From NCBI RefSeq assembly GCF_900177675.1, contig NZ_FXWM01000001.1, forward strand, positions 1,993,001 to 2,057,000: a stretch of DNA of 64,000 nucleotides, in the 5' to 3' direction. Source of the DNA: Bacillus sp. OV166 (GTDB lineage: Bacteria; Bacillota; Bacilli; Bacillales; Cytobacillaceae). The notes beneath the pieces are model-generated. The model had not been told where the DNA came from, did not search any database, and saw nothing but the letters and a program-made list of their open reading frames with translations. Below are positions 34,037 through 43,583 of this stretch, piece by piece. The translations under genes and the position numbers were made by a program. The number at the start of each line of letters is the position of its first letter. Position 1 is the first letter of the stretch.

Positions 34037-35275
34037 ATGATTAATAAATATACTTGCCAAAATGGAGTTAGAATTGTTTTAGAAAATATCCCTACTGTAC
34101 GTTCAGTTGCAATAGGCGTATGGATTGGTACGGGTTCAAGAGATGAGAACCCACAAAACAATGGTATTTCGCATTTTCTGGAACATATGTTCTTTAAAGG
34201 TACTACCACAAGGTCTGCTAAGGAAATTGCCGAATCCTTTGATAGTATTGGCGGACAGGTGAATGCGTTTACTTCAAAGGAGTATACCTGCTATTATGCA
34301 AAAGTCCTTGATACACATTCCCAATTTGCACTAGATGTGTTAGCTGATATGTTCTTTAACTCCACTTTTGTGGAAGAGGAACTAAACAAAGAGAGAAATG
34401 TAGTCTTAGAAGAAATAAAAATGTACGAAGATACTCCAGACGATATTGTTCATGATTTACTTAGCAGAGCAGTGTATGGAGATCATCCACTAGGGTATCC
34501 AATCCTAGGCACAGAGGAAATACTTAATACGTTTACTGGCCAAACGTTAAAGGAATATATTCATGAAAGGTATACTCCTGAAAATGTTGTTATCTCAATC
34601 GCAGGCAATGTATCTGAAACATTTATTAAAGAAGTCGAAAAGTATTTTGGATCCTATAAAGGTGCTAACAACCAAGCAATTGAAAATATTCCTACCTTCC
34701 ATTCCAATCGACTTTCACGAAAGAAAGATACGGAACAGGCTCATTTATGTATTGGTTTTGAAGGATTAAAGGTTGGGCATGAAGACATCTACAGCTTAAT
34801 TACTTTAAATAATATATTGGGTGGCAGCATGAGCTCGAGATTATTTCAGGAAGTCCGTGAGCAAAGGGGCTTAGCATATTCAGTTTTCTCTTACCATTCA
34901 GCTTATCAAGATAGTGGGATTGTGACGGTTTACGGTGGAACAGGTGCTAAACAGCTGAATGTACTATTTGAAACCATCCAAGAAACACTTAATAAATTAA
35001 AGCAAGAAGGGATTACTGAAAGGGAATTAACTAATAGTAAAGAGCAGCTTAAGGGCAGCTTGATGCTAAGTCTTGAAAGTACAAATAGCAGAATGAGTCG
35101 TAATGGTAAAAATGAACTTTTATTAAAACGTCATCGTTCACTAGATGAAATTATTGATCAGATTGATGGAGTTACCAAAAAAAGTGTGGACGAAATGACA
35201 AAGTCCGTTTTTACAGACAACTATTCCGTGACATTAATTAGTCCAGACGGAGAATTTCCGAATACATTATCGTAA
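34037..35275 (+). CDS. mlpA: M16-family zinc protease MlpA (YmxG)
   Basis: Processing-peptidase family protein. The inverted zinc motif HFLEH is intact at residues 46-50 (NNGISHFLEHMFFKGT), with the distal glutamate region VLEEIKMYEDTPDD and the C-terminal substrate-binding lobe VREQRGLAYSVFSYHSAY. 412 residues, full length. MlpA has been linked to control of degradative enzyme levels in B. subtilis. A terminator follows. Confidence 0.95.
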   Translation: MINKYTCQNGVRIVLENIPTVRSVAIGVWIGTGSRDENPQNNGISHFLEHMFFKGTTTRSAKEIAESFDSIGGQVNAFTSKEYTCYYAKVLDTHSQFALDVLADMFFNSTFVEEELNKERNVVLEEIKMYEDTPDDIVHDLLSRAVYGDHPLGYPILGTEEILNTFTGQTLKEYIHERYTPENVVISIAGNVSETFIKEVEKYFGSYKGANNQAIENIPTFHSNRLSRKKDTEQAHLCIGFEGLKVGHEDIYSLITLNNILGGSMSSRLFQEVREQRGLAYSVFSYHSAYQDSGIVTVYGGTGAKQLNVLFETIQETLNKLKQEGITERELTNSKEQLKGSLMLSLESTNSRMSRNGKNELLLKRHRSLDEIIDQIDGVTKKSVDEMTKSVFTDNYSVTLISPDGEFPNTLS

Positions 35276-35280
35276 ATGAA

Positions 35281-35319
35281 AAGAGGTATTCCATGCTGAT
35301 GGATTACCTCTTTTTTTGT
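35281..35319 (+). terminator. Terminator after mlpA
   Basis: AAGAGGTA...TACCTCTT stem with an inner TCCAT/ATGGA pairing, followed by a T7 run. Confidence 0.85.
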
Positions 35320-35429
35320 TGTCCTAGATACTAAAGGTCCACTTAACAGCGCTTGTGCATTTCTTAGTCTAAATAGGGACTTCCACTTATAAACTATTAA
35401 TAAGGGGCAAATGAAGGGGGGATCTTGTA

Positions 35430-35672
35430 TTGAGGTTAAGTGAATTAAGCGGAAAGGAAATTGTTGACGTAAAAAAGGCAGAACGGCTAGGTGTACTTGG
35501 ACAAACCGATTTAGAAATTAATGAAGGCACCGGACAAATTCAAGCACTGCTAATACCTTCAATAAAATGGTTTGGTTTCCGAAAACAAGGGGAAGAAATC
35601 AGGGTTCCTTGGCAGCACATTAAAAAGATAGGATCAGATATGATAATAATCGATGTACCGGATGAAGATTAA
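35430..35672 (+). CDS. ymxH: PRC-barrel sporulation protein YmxH (YlmC/YmxH family)
   Basis: 80-residue PRC-barrel protein of the family found in spore-formers. Recognisable parts are MRLSELSGKEIVDVKKAERLG at the start and the WFGFRKQGEEIRVPWQHIKKIG block. TTG start after AAGGGGGG. The exact function is not known. It lies just upstream of the spoVF operon but is separated from it by a terminator. Confidence 0.92.
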   Translation: MRLSELSGKEIVDVKKAERLGVLGQTDLEINEGTGQIQALLIPSIKWFGFRKQGEEIRVPWQHIKKIGSDMIIIDVPDED

Positions 35673-35689
35673 TACACTTCAGCATAAAA

Positions 35690-35726
35690 AACCCAAGCGA
35701 GTGTCAACTTGCTTGGGCTTTTTTAT
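35690..35726 (+). terminator. Terminator after ymxH
   Basis: 7-bp stem CCCAAGC/GCTTGGG with a 12-base loop and T6 tail. Confidence 0.8.
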
Positions 35727-35745
35727 TTAGTACGTATGGAAAACT

Positions 35746-35774
35746 CACCGAATGAAGATAACCTACATAAGATG
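35746..35774 (+). promoter_or_regulatory. Candidate sigma-K promoter of spoVFA
   Basis: CACC (35746-35749), a 16-base gap and CATAAGATG (35766-35774) resemble the sigma-K pattern mACm...CATAnnnTA with one mismatch at the last base. Known mother-cell sigma-K control of spoVF in B. subtilis supports it. Transcription would start about 60 bases before the spoVFA ATG. Confidence 0.5.
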
Positions 35775-35839
35775 GTGAAGTGATATACAGAAAAGGAATT
35801 CTTAGTAGGATTTTTAAAAAGAAGAAGGTGAATGTTTTC

Positions 35840-36742
35840 ATGCTGACAGGGATGCAGATTGCCGTGATTGGCGGGGATGCCAGACAGCTGGAAATCATCC
35901 GCAAGTTAACTGAATTAGATGCGAGATTATCGCTTATTGGTTTTGAACAGCTTGATCATGCTTTTACAGGTGCGGTCAAGGAAAAGCTGGATGAGGTGGA
36001 CTTTTCAACAGTGGATACCCTGATCTTGCCAGTGCCTGGTACAAATTTAGAAGGGCAGGTAGAAACAATCTTTTCAAATGAAAAGGTTATTTTGACAGGG
36101 GATTTACTCTCTAAGACTCCAGAACATTGTGCGATTTATTCAGGAATCAGCAATGCTTATTTAAATGGGATTACCAAGCAAGCTAAACGGACTCTTATTC
36201 AGTTATTTGAAAGGGATGATGTGGCCATCTATAATTCAATCCCTACAGTAGAAGGGACGATTATGATGGCGATCCAACACACTGATTTTACAATACATGG
36301 GTCGAATATTACGGTTCTAGGGTTAGGCAGAGTTGGTATGAGTGTGGCGAGAACATTTGCAGCCCTTGGAGCAAAAGTTAAGGTAGGGGCTAGGAAAAGT
36401 GAACATTTGGCAAGAATCACTGAAATGGGCTTAGCGCCGTTTCATTTGAAGGATTTGGAAAATGAAGTAATGAATACTGATATATTAATTAACACAGCAC
36501 CACATTTAATCGTAACAGCGATGGTTATATCTAAAATGCCATCACATACGCTCATTATTGACCTTGCATCAAAGCCGGGAGGAACTGATTTTAGATATGC
36601 GGAGAAAAGAGGGATAAAAGCATTGCTTGCCCCGGGATTGCCAGGGATTGTTGCACCAAAAACAGCCGGGCAAATTCTGGCAAATGTTCTTGCTCAACTG
36701 CTCCAAGATGATTTACGAAAGCGAAAGGGGAAAGTGAAATGA
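35840..36742 (+). CDS. spoVFA: Dipicolinate synthase subunit A
   Basis: With SpoVFB, makes dipicolinic acid from the DapA product in the mother cell; DPA then loads the spore core with calcium. The protein has an N-terminal IAVIGGDARQLEIIRKL segment and a Rossmann GLGRVGMSVARTFAALGAKVKVGAR motif in the second half, then GIKALLAPGLPGIVAPKTAGQI. The chosen ATG gives 300 residues beginning MLTGMQIAVIGG as in B. subtilis; 20 upstream in-frame codons were rejected, one reason being that they overlap the leader. Confidence 0.96.
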   Translation: MLTGMQIAVIGGDARQLEIIRKLTELDARLSLIGFEQLDHAFTGAVKEKLDEVDFSTVDTLILPVPGTNLEGQVETIFSNEKVILTGDLLSKTPEHCAIYSGISNAYLNGITKQAKRTLIQLFERDDVAIYNSIPTVEGTIMMAIQHTDFTIHGSNITVLGLGRVGMSVARTFAALGAKVKVGARKSEHLARITEMGLAPFHLKDLENEVMNTDILINTAPHLIVTAMVISKMPSHTLIIDLASKPGGTDFRYAEKRGIKALLAPGLPGIVAPKTAGQILANVLAQLLQDDLRKRKGKVK

Positions 36743-37338
36743 GTTTAAAGGGGAAAAGAATTGGCTTTGGCTTAACTGGCTCTCATTGTACGTACGATGC
36801 AGTATTCCCTGAAATAGAAAAATTAGTTCAAGCCGGTGCTGAAGTAATGCCTGTGGTAACTTTTACAGTTAAAAATACAGACACCCGGTTTGGTAAAGGA
36901 GAGGATTGGATCCAGCGAATTGAAGATTTAACAGGAAATAAAGTCATTGATTCGATCGTCAAAGCCGAGCCGCTGGGACCCAAAATCCCTCTTGATTGTA
37001 TGGTCATTGCTCCATTAACCGGTGTATCAATGAGTAAATTTGCCAACGCAATGAACGATAGTCCAGTATTAATGGCTGCGAAAGCAACTTTGAGAAATTT
37101 AAAGCCCGTTGTACTCGGAATCTCGACTAACGATGCACTTGGATTAAATGGAGTAAACTTAATGAGGCTAATGGCAACAAAGAATATTTATTTTATTCCC
37201 TATGGCCAGGATGACCCAATAAAAAAGCCAAATTCAATGGTAGCAAGAATGACGTTACTCACAGAAACAGTTGAAGCTGCGATCGAAGGGAAACAAATTC
37301 AACCAGTGTTAGTAGAAAGATATAAAGATTCTGACTAA
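36739..37338 (+). CDS. spoVFB: Dipicolinate synthase subunit B
   Basis: Flavoprotein-like partner of SpoVFA (199 residues). KGKRIGFGLTGSHCTYD at the N-terminus and the MVIAPLTGVSMSKFANAMNDSPVLMAAKATLRN block are typical of the flavodoxin-like (UbiX/Dfp) fold. The start overlaps the spoVFA stop (ATGA), a clear sign of coupled translation and 1:1 complex formation. Confidence 0.96.
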   Translation: MSLKGKRIGFGLTGSHCTYDAVFPEIEKLVQAGAEVMPVVTFTVKNTDTRFGKGEDWIQRIEDLTGNKVIDSIVKAEPLGPKIPLDCMVIAPLTGVSMSKFANAMNDSPVLMAAKATLRNLKPVVLGISTNDALGLNGVNLMRLMATKNIYFIPYGQDDPIKKPNSMVARMTLLTETVEAAIEGKQIQPVLVERYKDSD

Positions 37339-37405
37339 TTCTCCCCCCCTCATTCATCAAAAAAGGTTATTTCTTTAAAGGAATATGGTAAAATAAATTA
37401 TTCTA

Positions 37406-37438
37406 TCATCAGTGGGGAGTTTCATTACCCACTGATGA
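37406..37438 (+). other. Perfect 11-bp inverted repeat upstream of asd
   Basis: TCATCAGTGGG (37406-37416) and CCCACTGATGA (37428-37438) surround an 11-base loop. No T-run follows on the + strand, so it is not a standard terminator for spoVFB. It may be an RNA stability hairpin, a weak terminator or an operator. The rest of 37339-37533 holds no gene; AAGGGGAA at 37520-37527 serves asd. Confidence 0.5.
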
Positions 37439-37533
37439 GATAATAAAAAATATGAATAACATGCTGGCAACTATATAAAGGCCAATTCCTTTTTGAAATA
37501 TAATGACCAGCTAGTATGGAAGGGGAACCTGTA

Positions 37534-38583
37534 ATGAATCAACAAAATGGATTTCACGTTGCTGTTGTTGGAGCAACAGGAGCAGTAGGACAACAAATGA
37601 TTCACACTTTAATAAAAGAGAACTTCCCAATCAGAAAACTTACTTTATTATCATCAGCACGTTCAGCTGGTAAAAAAGTGGAGGTTAATGGTCAGGAATA
37701 TATCATTGAAGAAGCAATGCCTGAGAGTTTTGAAGGGGTCGAGATTGCCTTATTCAGTGCGGGCGGTAGTGTATCCAAGGAACTTGGTCCAGAAGCTGTT
37801 AAACGTGGTGCTATCGTGGTGGACAACACTAGCGCTTTTAGAATGGATGAGAATACACCATTAGTCGTTCCTGAAGTGAACGAAGCGGACCTTCACCATC
37901 AAAATGGTATTATTGCTAATCCCAATTGTTCTACCATCCAAATGGTTGTAGCACTTGAGCCAATCCGTCAACAATTTGGTTTGAAAAAAGTTATTGTCTC
38001 AACATATCAAGCTGTTTCAGGATCTGGTGCCGCTGCTGTCGAGGAATTAATGGAACAAACTCGTTCAATCTTAAACGGTGAAGCATATGAGCCTAAGATT
38101 TTACCTGTCAAATCAGATAAAAATCACTATCAAATTGCTTTTAATGCGATTCCACAAATTGATAAATTTCAAGACAATGGATATACATTTGAAGAAATGA
38201 AAATGATTAATGAAACAAAAAAAATCATGCACTTACCAGAATTGCAGGTTTCCGCTACTTGTGTAAGACTACCAGTAGCAGTAGGTCATTCTGAATCTGT
38301 TTATTTTGAAATTGAAGCGGATGACATAAGTGCGAATGACATTAAAGCATTATTAAAAGATGCCCCCGGTGTTATTTTGCAGGATGATCCGGAAAACCAA
38401 ATATATCCTATGCCTGCGAATTGCGTTGGGAAAAATGATGTATTTGTTGGACGGATTAGAAAAGACATTGACGAGCCTCGTGGTTTCCATATGTGGGTGG
38501 TTTCTGATAACTTACTCAAAGGAGCAGCTTGGAATTCTGTTCAAATCGCAGAAAGTTTAGTTAAATTAGGTATTGTAAAATAA
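37534..38583 (+). CDS. asd: Aspartate-semialdehyde dehydrogenase
   Basis: NADPH-dependent reduction of aspartyl phosphate to aspartate semialdehyde, the branch point to lysine/DAP, threonine and methionine. The nucleotide motif GATGAVGQQ is at residues 13-21 and the catalytic cysteine is Cys132 in [10 protein letters not shown]. 349 residues from the ATG at 37534; an upstream in-frame start at 37516 overlaps the ribosome site region and was rejected. It feeds DapA encoded two genes on. Confidence 0.97.
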   Translation: MNQQNGFHVAVVGATGAVGQQMIHTLIKENFPIRKLTLLSSARSAGKKVEVNGQEYIIEEAMPESFEGVEIALFSAGGSVSKELGPEAVKRGAIVVDNTSAFRMDENTPLVVPEVNEADLHHQNGIIANPNCSTIQMVVALEPIRQQFGLKKVIVSTYQAVSGSGAAAVEELMEQTRSILNGEAYEPKILPVKSDKNHYQIAFNAIPQIDKFQDNGYTFEEMKMINETKKIMHLPELQVSATCVRLPVAVGHSESVYFEIEADDISANDIKALLKDAPGVILQDDPENQIYPMPANCVGKNDVFVGRIRKDIDEPRGFHMWVVSDNLLKGAAWNSVQIAESLVKLGIVK

Positions 38584-38616
38584 AGTTACATCAAAAAGGC
38601 AGGTTTTGGTGTCACC

Positions 38617-39861
38617 ATGAAAATTATTGTTCAAAAATTTGGCGGTACATCTGTAAGAGATGAAAAAGGTAGGAAATATGCGGAAGGCCATATCGAGAAA
38701 GCTTTAGCTGATGGCTATAAAGTGGTTGTCGTTGTCAGTGCGATGGGAAGAAAAGGTGACCCTTATGCTACGGACACATTACTTTCATTAATCGATGGGA
38801 ACTTAAGCAAAATCTCAAAACGGGAACACGACTTATTATTGTCCTGCGGAGAGATTATTTCTAGTGTCGTTTTTGTAAATATGTTATTGGAACATGGTAT
38901 TAATGCTGTTGCATTAACTGGCGCTCAAGCAGGCTTCCGAACAAACAATGACCACACAAATGCAAAAATCAATGAAATGAAATGTGACAGGTTGCTAACT
39001 GAGTTAGAGAAAAATGATGTTGTTGTGGTTGCCGGTTTTCAAGGAGCTGCAAAAAATGGCGATATTACCACAATTGGCCGTGGCGGAAGTGATACCTCAG
39101 CTGCAGCTTTAGGTGCTGCCCTTAATGCAGAATGGATAGATATCTTTACCGACGTGGAAGGAATTATGACAGCCGATCCACGCATTGCAGAAAATGCACG
39201 ACCACTTCCCATAGTAACTTACACAGAAGTGTGTAATATGGCTTATCAAGGTGCAAAGGTCATTCATCCACGAGCAGTTGAAATCGCAATGCAGGCAAAA
39301 GTACCAATTCGGATTCGCTCAACCTACTCAGATAAATTAGGAACCTTGGTAACCTCATTAAATAAAAATAATCGTGGCAGTGACATAATGGAACGAGTTG
39401 TAACTGGCATCGCTCACGTTTCAAATGTTACGCAAATAAAGGTATTCGCTAAAAAGGATCAATATTACTTGCAGGCAGAAGTATTTAAGGCGATGGCCAA
39501 TGAAGGAATCAGTGTAGATTTTATCAATATTTCGCCAAACGGAGTAATCTATACAGTAACAGAGGAAATGACCGATCGAGCAATACAGGTTTTAAACGAA
39601 TTAGGTCATGATCCTGTCGTAGAGCGTCATTGTGCAAAAGTTTCTGTTGTTGGTGCAGGGATTGCCGGAGTTCCTGGAGTTACTTCGAAAATCGTAACGG
39701 CCTTATCGGATCATGGAATTCGTATACTACAATCTGCAGATAGTCATACTACGATTTGGGTACTTGTAAAGCAGGAGGACTTGGTTAAATCCGTAAATGC
39801 CCTTCATGATGCTTTTCAATTAGAAGAAGAATCATTTGAATTTAATCTTTCAGATTTATAG
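38617..39861 (+). CDS. dapG: Aspartokinase I (diaminopimelate-sensitive)
   Basis: First enzyme of the aspartate pathway, phosphorylating aspartate. Kinase domain with IVQKFGGTSVRD (4-15), VVVSAMGRKGDPYATD and GRGGSDTSAAALGAAL, then two ACT domains in the C-terminal ~150 residues for feedback control. 414 residues. By position (asd-dapG-dapA) and sequence it is DapG, the DAP-inhibited isozyme, rather than LysC. Confidence 0.95.
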   Translation: MKIIVQKFGGTSVRDEKGRKYAEGHIEKALADGYKVVVVVSAMGRKGDPYATDTLLSLIDGNLSKISKREHDLLLSCGEIISSVVFVNMLLEHGINAVALTGAQAGFRTNNDHTNAKINEMKCDRLLTELEKNDVVVVAGFQGAAKNGDITTIGRGGSDTSAAALGAALNAEWIDIFTDVEGIMTADPRIAENARPLPIVTYTEVCNMAYQGAKVIHPRAVEIAMQAKVPIRIRSTYSDKLGTLVTSLNKNNRGSDIMERVVTGIAHVSNVTQIKVFAKKDQYYLQAEVFKAMANEGISVDFINISPNGVIYTVTEEMTDRAIQVLNELGHDPVVERHCAKVSVVGAGIAGVPGVTSKIVTALSDHGIRILQSADSHTTIWVLVKQEDLVKSVNALHDAFQLEEESFEFNLSDL

Positions 39862-39957
39862 ATGATTTCACCAATTCAATGGTAAATCCTTATATTGAAT
39901 TCGGAAGAGAAAATGAGTGTTTTTAGTATGCTGGATTGTATTGAGAGGAGTAAGAAT

Positions 39958-40833
39958 ATGGTTCATTTTGGGCGAGTATCGACGGCAATGGTTACCCCTT
40001 TTGATAAAAAAGGACATATTGATTTTGCCAAGACCACGCAATTAGTGAATTTTTTAATTGAAAATGGAACAGAGTCACTTGTGGTTGCTGGAACTACTGG
40101 TGAATCACCAACGTTAACTAAGGAAGAAAAGTTGGCATTATTTGATCATGTTGTAAAAACGGTAAAAAAGCGGATTCCCGTAATTGCAGGAACAGGAAGC
40201 AATAATACTTATGCATCTGTTGAATTGACAAAAAAAGCTGAGCAACTTGGCGTGGATGCTATAATGGTTGTCGCACCCTATTATAATAAACCAAATCAGG
40301 AAGGTCTATATCAGCATTTTAAAGCCGTTGCAGAAGCTACATCCCTGCCGGTTATGGTCTACAACATCCCTGGCCGGTCAGCAGTTAACATACTTCCCGA
40401 GACGATCATTAGACTTTCTAAGTTAGCTAATATTGTTGCAGTCAAAGAGGCAAGCGGGGATTTAAATGCAATGACACACATCATTGCCAATACAGATGAT
40501 GATTTTGTATTATATAGTGGGGACGATAGCCTGACAATCCCTGTTCTTTCCATTGGCGGTGCAGGCGTTGTTTCGGTTGCTTCACATGTGATTGGAAATC
40601 AATTGCAAGAAATGGTAAAAGCATTCTTTAATGGTGAGAATGAAAAGGCTGCAAGATTGCATCAGCATCTCCTCCCTTTCATGCAAGGTTTATTTACTGC
40701 TCCTAGTCCTGCGCCTGTTAAAACAGCCTTACAGGTAACTGGATTAGACGTTGGATCAGTTAGGCTTCCTCTCGTAGGGCTAACAGAACAAGAACGTGCA
40801 GCGTTAATTACTTTATTAAATAAGTTATACTGA
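39958..40833 (+). CDS. dapA: 4-hydroxy-tetrahydrodipicolinate synthase
   Basis: Condenses pyruvate and aspartate semialdehyde to the precursor of both DAP/lysine and dipicolinic acid. Class I aldolase barrel: Schiff-base Lys163 in AVKEASGD, Tyr135 in VYNIPGR, and substrate loop GTTGES (45-50). 291 residues from the ATG at 39958, which follows GAGAGGAG; a longer frame from 39895 was rejected as unlike the family. A strong terminator closes the operon. Confidence 0.97.
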   Translation: MVHFGRVSTAMVTPFDKKGHIDFAKTTQLVNFLIENGTESLVVAGTTGESPTLTKEEKLALFDHVVKTVKKRIPVIAGTGSNNTYASVELTKKAEQLGVDAIMVVAPYYNKPNQEGLYQHFKAVAEATSLPVMVYNIPGRSAVNILPETIIRLSKLANIVAVKEASGDLNAMTHIIANTDDDFVLYSGDDSLTIPVLSIGGAGVVSVASHVIGNQLQEMVKAFFNGENEKAARLHQHLLPFMQGLFTAPSPAPVKTALQVTGLDVGSVRLPLVGLTEQERAALITLLNKLY

Positions 40834-40841
40834 CTACCTAA

Positions 40842-40878
40842 AGCCAACCGAAGGATCATTCGGTTGGCTTTTTTTTGT
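40842..40878 (+). terminator. Terminator after dapA
   Basis: Perfect 11-bp stem AGCCAACCGAA/TTCGGTTGGCT, 6-base loop, T8 tail. Confidence 0.92.
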
Positions 40879-40905
40879 TTAGAATTATCATTATTATTAT
40901 AAATG

Positions 40906-40935
40906 TTGGAAAGGTTTTCAGAAATCTAGTATAAT
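40906..40935 (+). promoter_or_regulatory. Sigma-A promoter of rnjB
   Basis: TTGGAA (40906-40911), 18-base spacer, TATAAT (40930-40935), about 85 bases upstream of rnjB. Confidence 0.55.
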
Positions 40936-40962
40936 AACTCTAACTGATCTCGATCGGAAATT

Positions 40963-40977
40963 AAAAAGCGGAAGCGC
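40963..40977 (+). repeat. Solo end of the CTCCAGCGCC-type repeat upstream of rnjB
   Basis: AAAAAGCGGAAGCGC is the reverse complement of the right end of the full repeat at 22531-22648 (apart from the outermost A). It lies within the rnjB leader. Confidence 0.4.
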
Positions 40978-41021
40978 ATGTTAACGGCGTATACTCGTTT
41001 CAACTTAGGAGGATTTACAAT

Positions 41022-42689
41022 TTGGTACAGAAAATAAATAATTCCATTAAGTTAATTACACTTGGTGGTATAGGAGAAATCGGAAAGAATATGTATCTTG
41101 TTGAGGTGGACAAGGACATATTTATCATAGATGCCGGCTTAATGTTCCCCGAGGAAGAAATGCTTGGCATAGATATAGTAATTCCGGATATTACATATTT
41201 AAAAGAAAATAAAGACCGGGTAAAAGCAATTTTCTTAACTCATGGCCATGAAGATCATATAGGAGCTTTATCATATGTACTTCGTCAATTAGATATCCCT
41301 GTCTATGGAACCAAGCTTACACTTGCCCTTGCAAATGCTAAACTTAAAGAACAAGATTATTTTGGTAAAACAAATTTTATTGAGGTGGATTCGGATACGA
41401 TTATTAACTTGGATGCTGTTGATGTAAGCTTCTTTAAAACCAATCATAGTATCCCTGATTCTGTTGGTGTTTGTATACATACCTCTGAAGGGATCATCGT
41501 TTATACTGGTGATTTTAAATTTGATCAAGCGGCTACAAAGCTTTATAAACCAGAAATTGGGAAGATGGCATCTATCGGAGAACAAGGGGTATTATGTTTG
41601 TTGTCTGATAGTACAGAAGCAGAAAAGCCGGGGTACACCGCATCTGAAGCAATTGTTGAGCGTGAAATGTCAAATGCTTTCTATAATGCACCGGGGAGGA
41701 TTATTGCTGCTTGTTTTGCTTCAGATATAAATAGAATCCAGCATATTTTTAATGCAGCAAATGAGAATGGACGTAAAGTCGCAGTGGTAGGGAAAAGTCT
41801 AGAAAGAATTTATCATATTGCCCTTGATTTAGGATATTTAGAAGTAGCAGAGGATTTAATCATTCCTGTTAGTGAGATAAAAAATTATCAAGACCGAGAA
41901 ATAGTCGTATTAATGACTGGAAGTCAAGGTGAACCTATAGAGGCATTGCAGAAAATGGCAAAGCAAATTGATAAAGTGGTTAATATTCAAAAGGGAGATA
42001 CCGTTTTAATCGCAGCTTCACCTCTTAGGGGTAGTGAAGTATTTTTATTCAAGACTGTTGATATGCTCTTTAGAGCCGGGGCAAATGTTATATCAGGTAA
42101 AAGAACCATCCATGTATCGAGTCATGGAAGCCAAGAAGAATTAAAATTTATGATTAACTTGATGAAGCCCAAATATTTAATCCCTGTTCACGGTGAATAC
42201 CGGATGCTAAAGGCACATCGAAAATTGGCTATGGAATGTGGACTTACCGATGAACAAATCTTTATTCCAGACCGTGGCGATATCCTTGAAATGAAAGAAG
42301 GGAACCTTGCCCTTGCTGGCAAGGTTCCATCTGGGAATATACTCATTGATGGTATTGGTGTTGGTGATGTTGGAAATATAGTCCTTCGCGACCGACGACT
42401 ATTATCGCAGGATGGAATTCTAATTGTGGTAGTGACCTTAACAAAACAAGATCGGAAAATAGCTGCGGGACCAGAGATTATCTCAAGAGGGTTTGTTTAT
42501 GTTCGCGAATCCGAAAAATTGATGGATGATTCAACAAAACTAGTTCGAGACATTGTAGAAAGAAATATAGCTAAAGATTCCTTTGAATGGTCAAGTTTAA
42601 AGCAGGATATTAGAGAAGAATTAAACCGAAATTTATATGAAAAAACAAAAAGAAGACCAATGATTCTTCCGATAATTATGGAAATCTAA
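41022..42689 (+). CDS. rnjB: Ribonuclease J2
   Basis: Beta-CASP metallo-beta-lactamase nuclease acting in mRNA decay, usually in complex with RNase J1. By position after dapA, 555-residue length and C-terminal sequence (SGNILIDGIGVGDVGNIVLRD, LYEKTKRRPMILPIIMEI) it is RNase J2. The metal-binding motif HGHEDH (residues 74-79) and His390 in PVHGEYRM are intact, whereas I recall the B. subtilis J2 protein having HGHDEN and PVNGEYRM. It could therefore be catalytically active. Start TTG following TTAGGAGG. Confidence 0.93.
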   Translation: MVQKINNSIKLITLGGIGEIGKNMYLVEVDKDIFIIDAGLMFPEEEMLGIDIVIPDITYLKENKDRVKAIFLTHGHEDHIGALSYVLRQLDIPVYGTKLTLALANAKLKEQDYFGKTNFIEVDSDTIINLDAVDVSFFKTNHSIPDSVGVCIHTSEGIIVYTGDFKFDQAATKLYKPEIGKMASIGEQGVLCLLSDSTEAEKPGYTASEAIVEREMSNAFYNAPGRIIAACFASDINRIQHIFNAANENGRKVAVVGKSLERIYHIALDLGYLEVAEDLIIPVSEIKNYQDREIVVLMTGSQGEPIEALQKMAKQIDKVVNIQKGDTVLIAASPLRGSEVFLFKTVDMLFRAGANVISGKRTIHVSSHGSQEELKFMINLMKPKYLIPVHGEYRMLKAHRKLAMECGLTDEQIFIPDRGDILEMKEGNLALAGKVPSGNILIDGIGVGDVGNIVLRDRRLLSQDGILIVVVTLTKQDRKIAAGPEIISRGFVYVRESEKLMDDSTKLVRDIVERNIAKDSFEWSSLKQDIREELNRNLYEKTKRRPMILPIIMEI

Positions 42690-42735
42690 AAAGCTAACCT
42701 AAATATCATAAATGCTATATTACTCATATTAAAAT

Positions 42736-42762
42736 GCACTGGGCGATCCAGTGCTTTTTATT
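42736..42762 (+). terminator. Terminator after rnjB
   Basis: 7-bp stem GCACTGG/CCAGTGC, 5-base loop, T-rich tail. Confidence 0.85.
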
Positions 42763-42827
42763 TTAAGCATGAAATCACCTCCTACAGGTAAATACTAATC
42801 TATATCATGCTTGAAGGGAGTATTAGG

Positions 42828-43583
42828 ATGAATAACGATATACAAAAAAACGAATCTGAAAACCAAGAAGGCGGTGAGCCTCAAAAAGAGGATAAACCTT
42901 CTTCTGCATTGATAGAAAAAATTCAGCAGCTAGGACAAACCAATGTTCCACAGCTTTCAACTGATTCTAAAATTCATTGTCTGACCATTATCGGTCAAGT
43001 TGAAGGACATCTAGCACTGCCGCCACAAAATAAAACAACAAAATATGAACATTTAATTCCTCAACTCGTTGCAATAGAACAAAATCCAAAAATTGAGGGG
43101 GTCCTTATTATTTTAAATACGGTTGGTGGCGATGTTGAGGCGGGTCTAGCGATATCCGAAATGCTAGCTACCCTATCAAAGCCGACTGTTTCAATTGTAT
43201 TAGGAGGAGGGCATTCGATAGGGGTTCCGATTGCTGTTTCTTGTGACTACTCCTTTATTGCGGAAACCGCAACAATGACGATCCATCCGATCCGATTGAC
43301 TGGCCTGGTGATTGGAGTTCCAGCAACCTTTGAATATATGGATAAAATGCAAGAGCGGGTTGTCAACTTTGTAACAAAGCATTCCAAAATTACCGAAGAA
43401 ACATTTAAAGATTTAATGTTTGCTAAAGGTAATTTAACCAGAGACATAGGTACAAATGTCATTGGAGTTGATGCCGTAAAAACAGGTCTCATCGATGAAG
43501 TTGGCGGACTTGGGCAGGCAATGAAAAAGTTAAATGAATTGATAGATCTTCATAAAGAAAAGAATGAAGTGTTGATTCAATGA
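42828..43583 (+). CDS. tepA: ClpP-like protease TepA (YmfB)
   Basis: Cytoplasmic ClpP-family peptidase; TepA in B. subtilis was described as affecting protein secretion and spore outgrowth by degrading spore acid-soluble proteins. Nucleophile Ser130 in LGGGHSIGV, and His153 in TIHPIRL. The N-terminal ~45 residues are charged and probably flexible. 251 residues from the ATG at 42828. Overlaps ylzJ by four bases. Confidence 0.94.
   Translation: MNNDIQKNESENQEGGEPQKEDKPSSALIEKIQQLGQTNVPQLSTDSKIHCLTIIGQVEGHLALPPQNKTTKYEHLIPQLVAIEQNPKIEGVLIILNTVGGDVEAGLAISEMLATLSKPTVSIVLGGGHSIGVPIAVSCDYSFIAETATMTIHPIRLTGLVIGVPATFEYMDKMQERVVNFVTKHSKITEETFKDLMFAKGNLTRDIGTNVIGVDAVKTGLIDEVGGLGQAMKKLNELIDLHKEKNEVLIQ

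Noticed and set aside
42774..42787. AAATCACCTCCTAC, resembling the 3' end of 16S rRNA
   Set aside because: Only about ten bases match; there is no other rRNA sequence nearby. It is simply the complement of a Shine-Dalgarno-like stretch.
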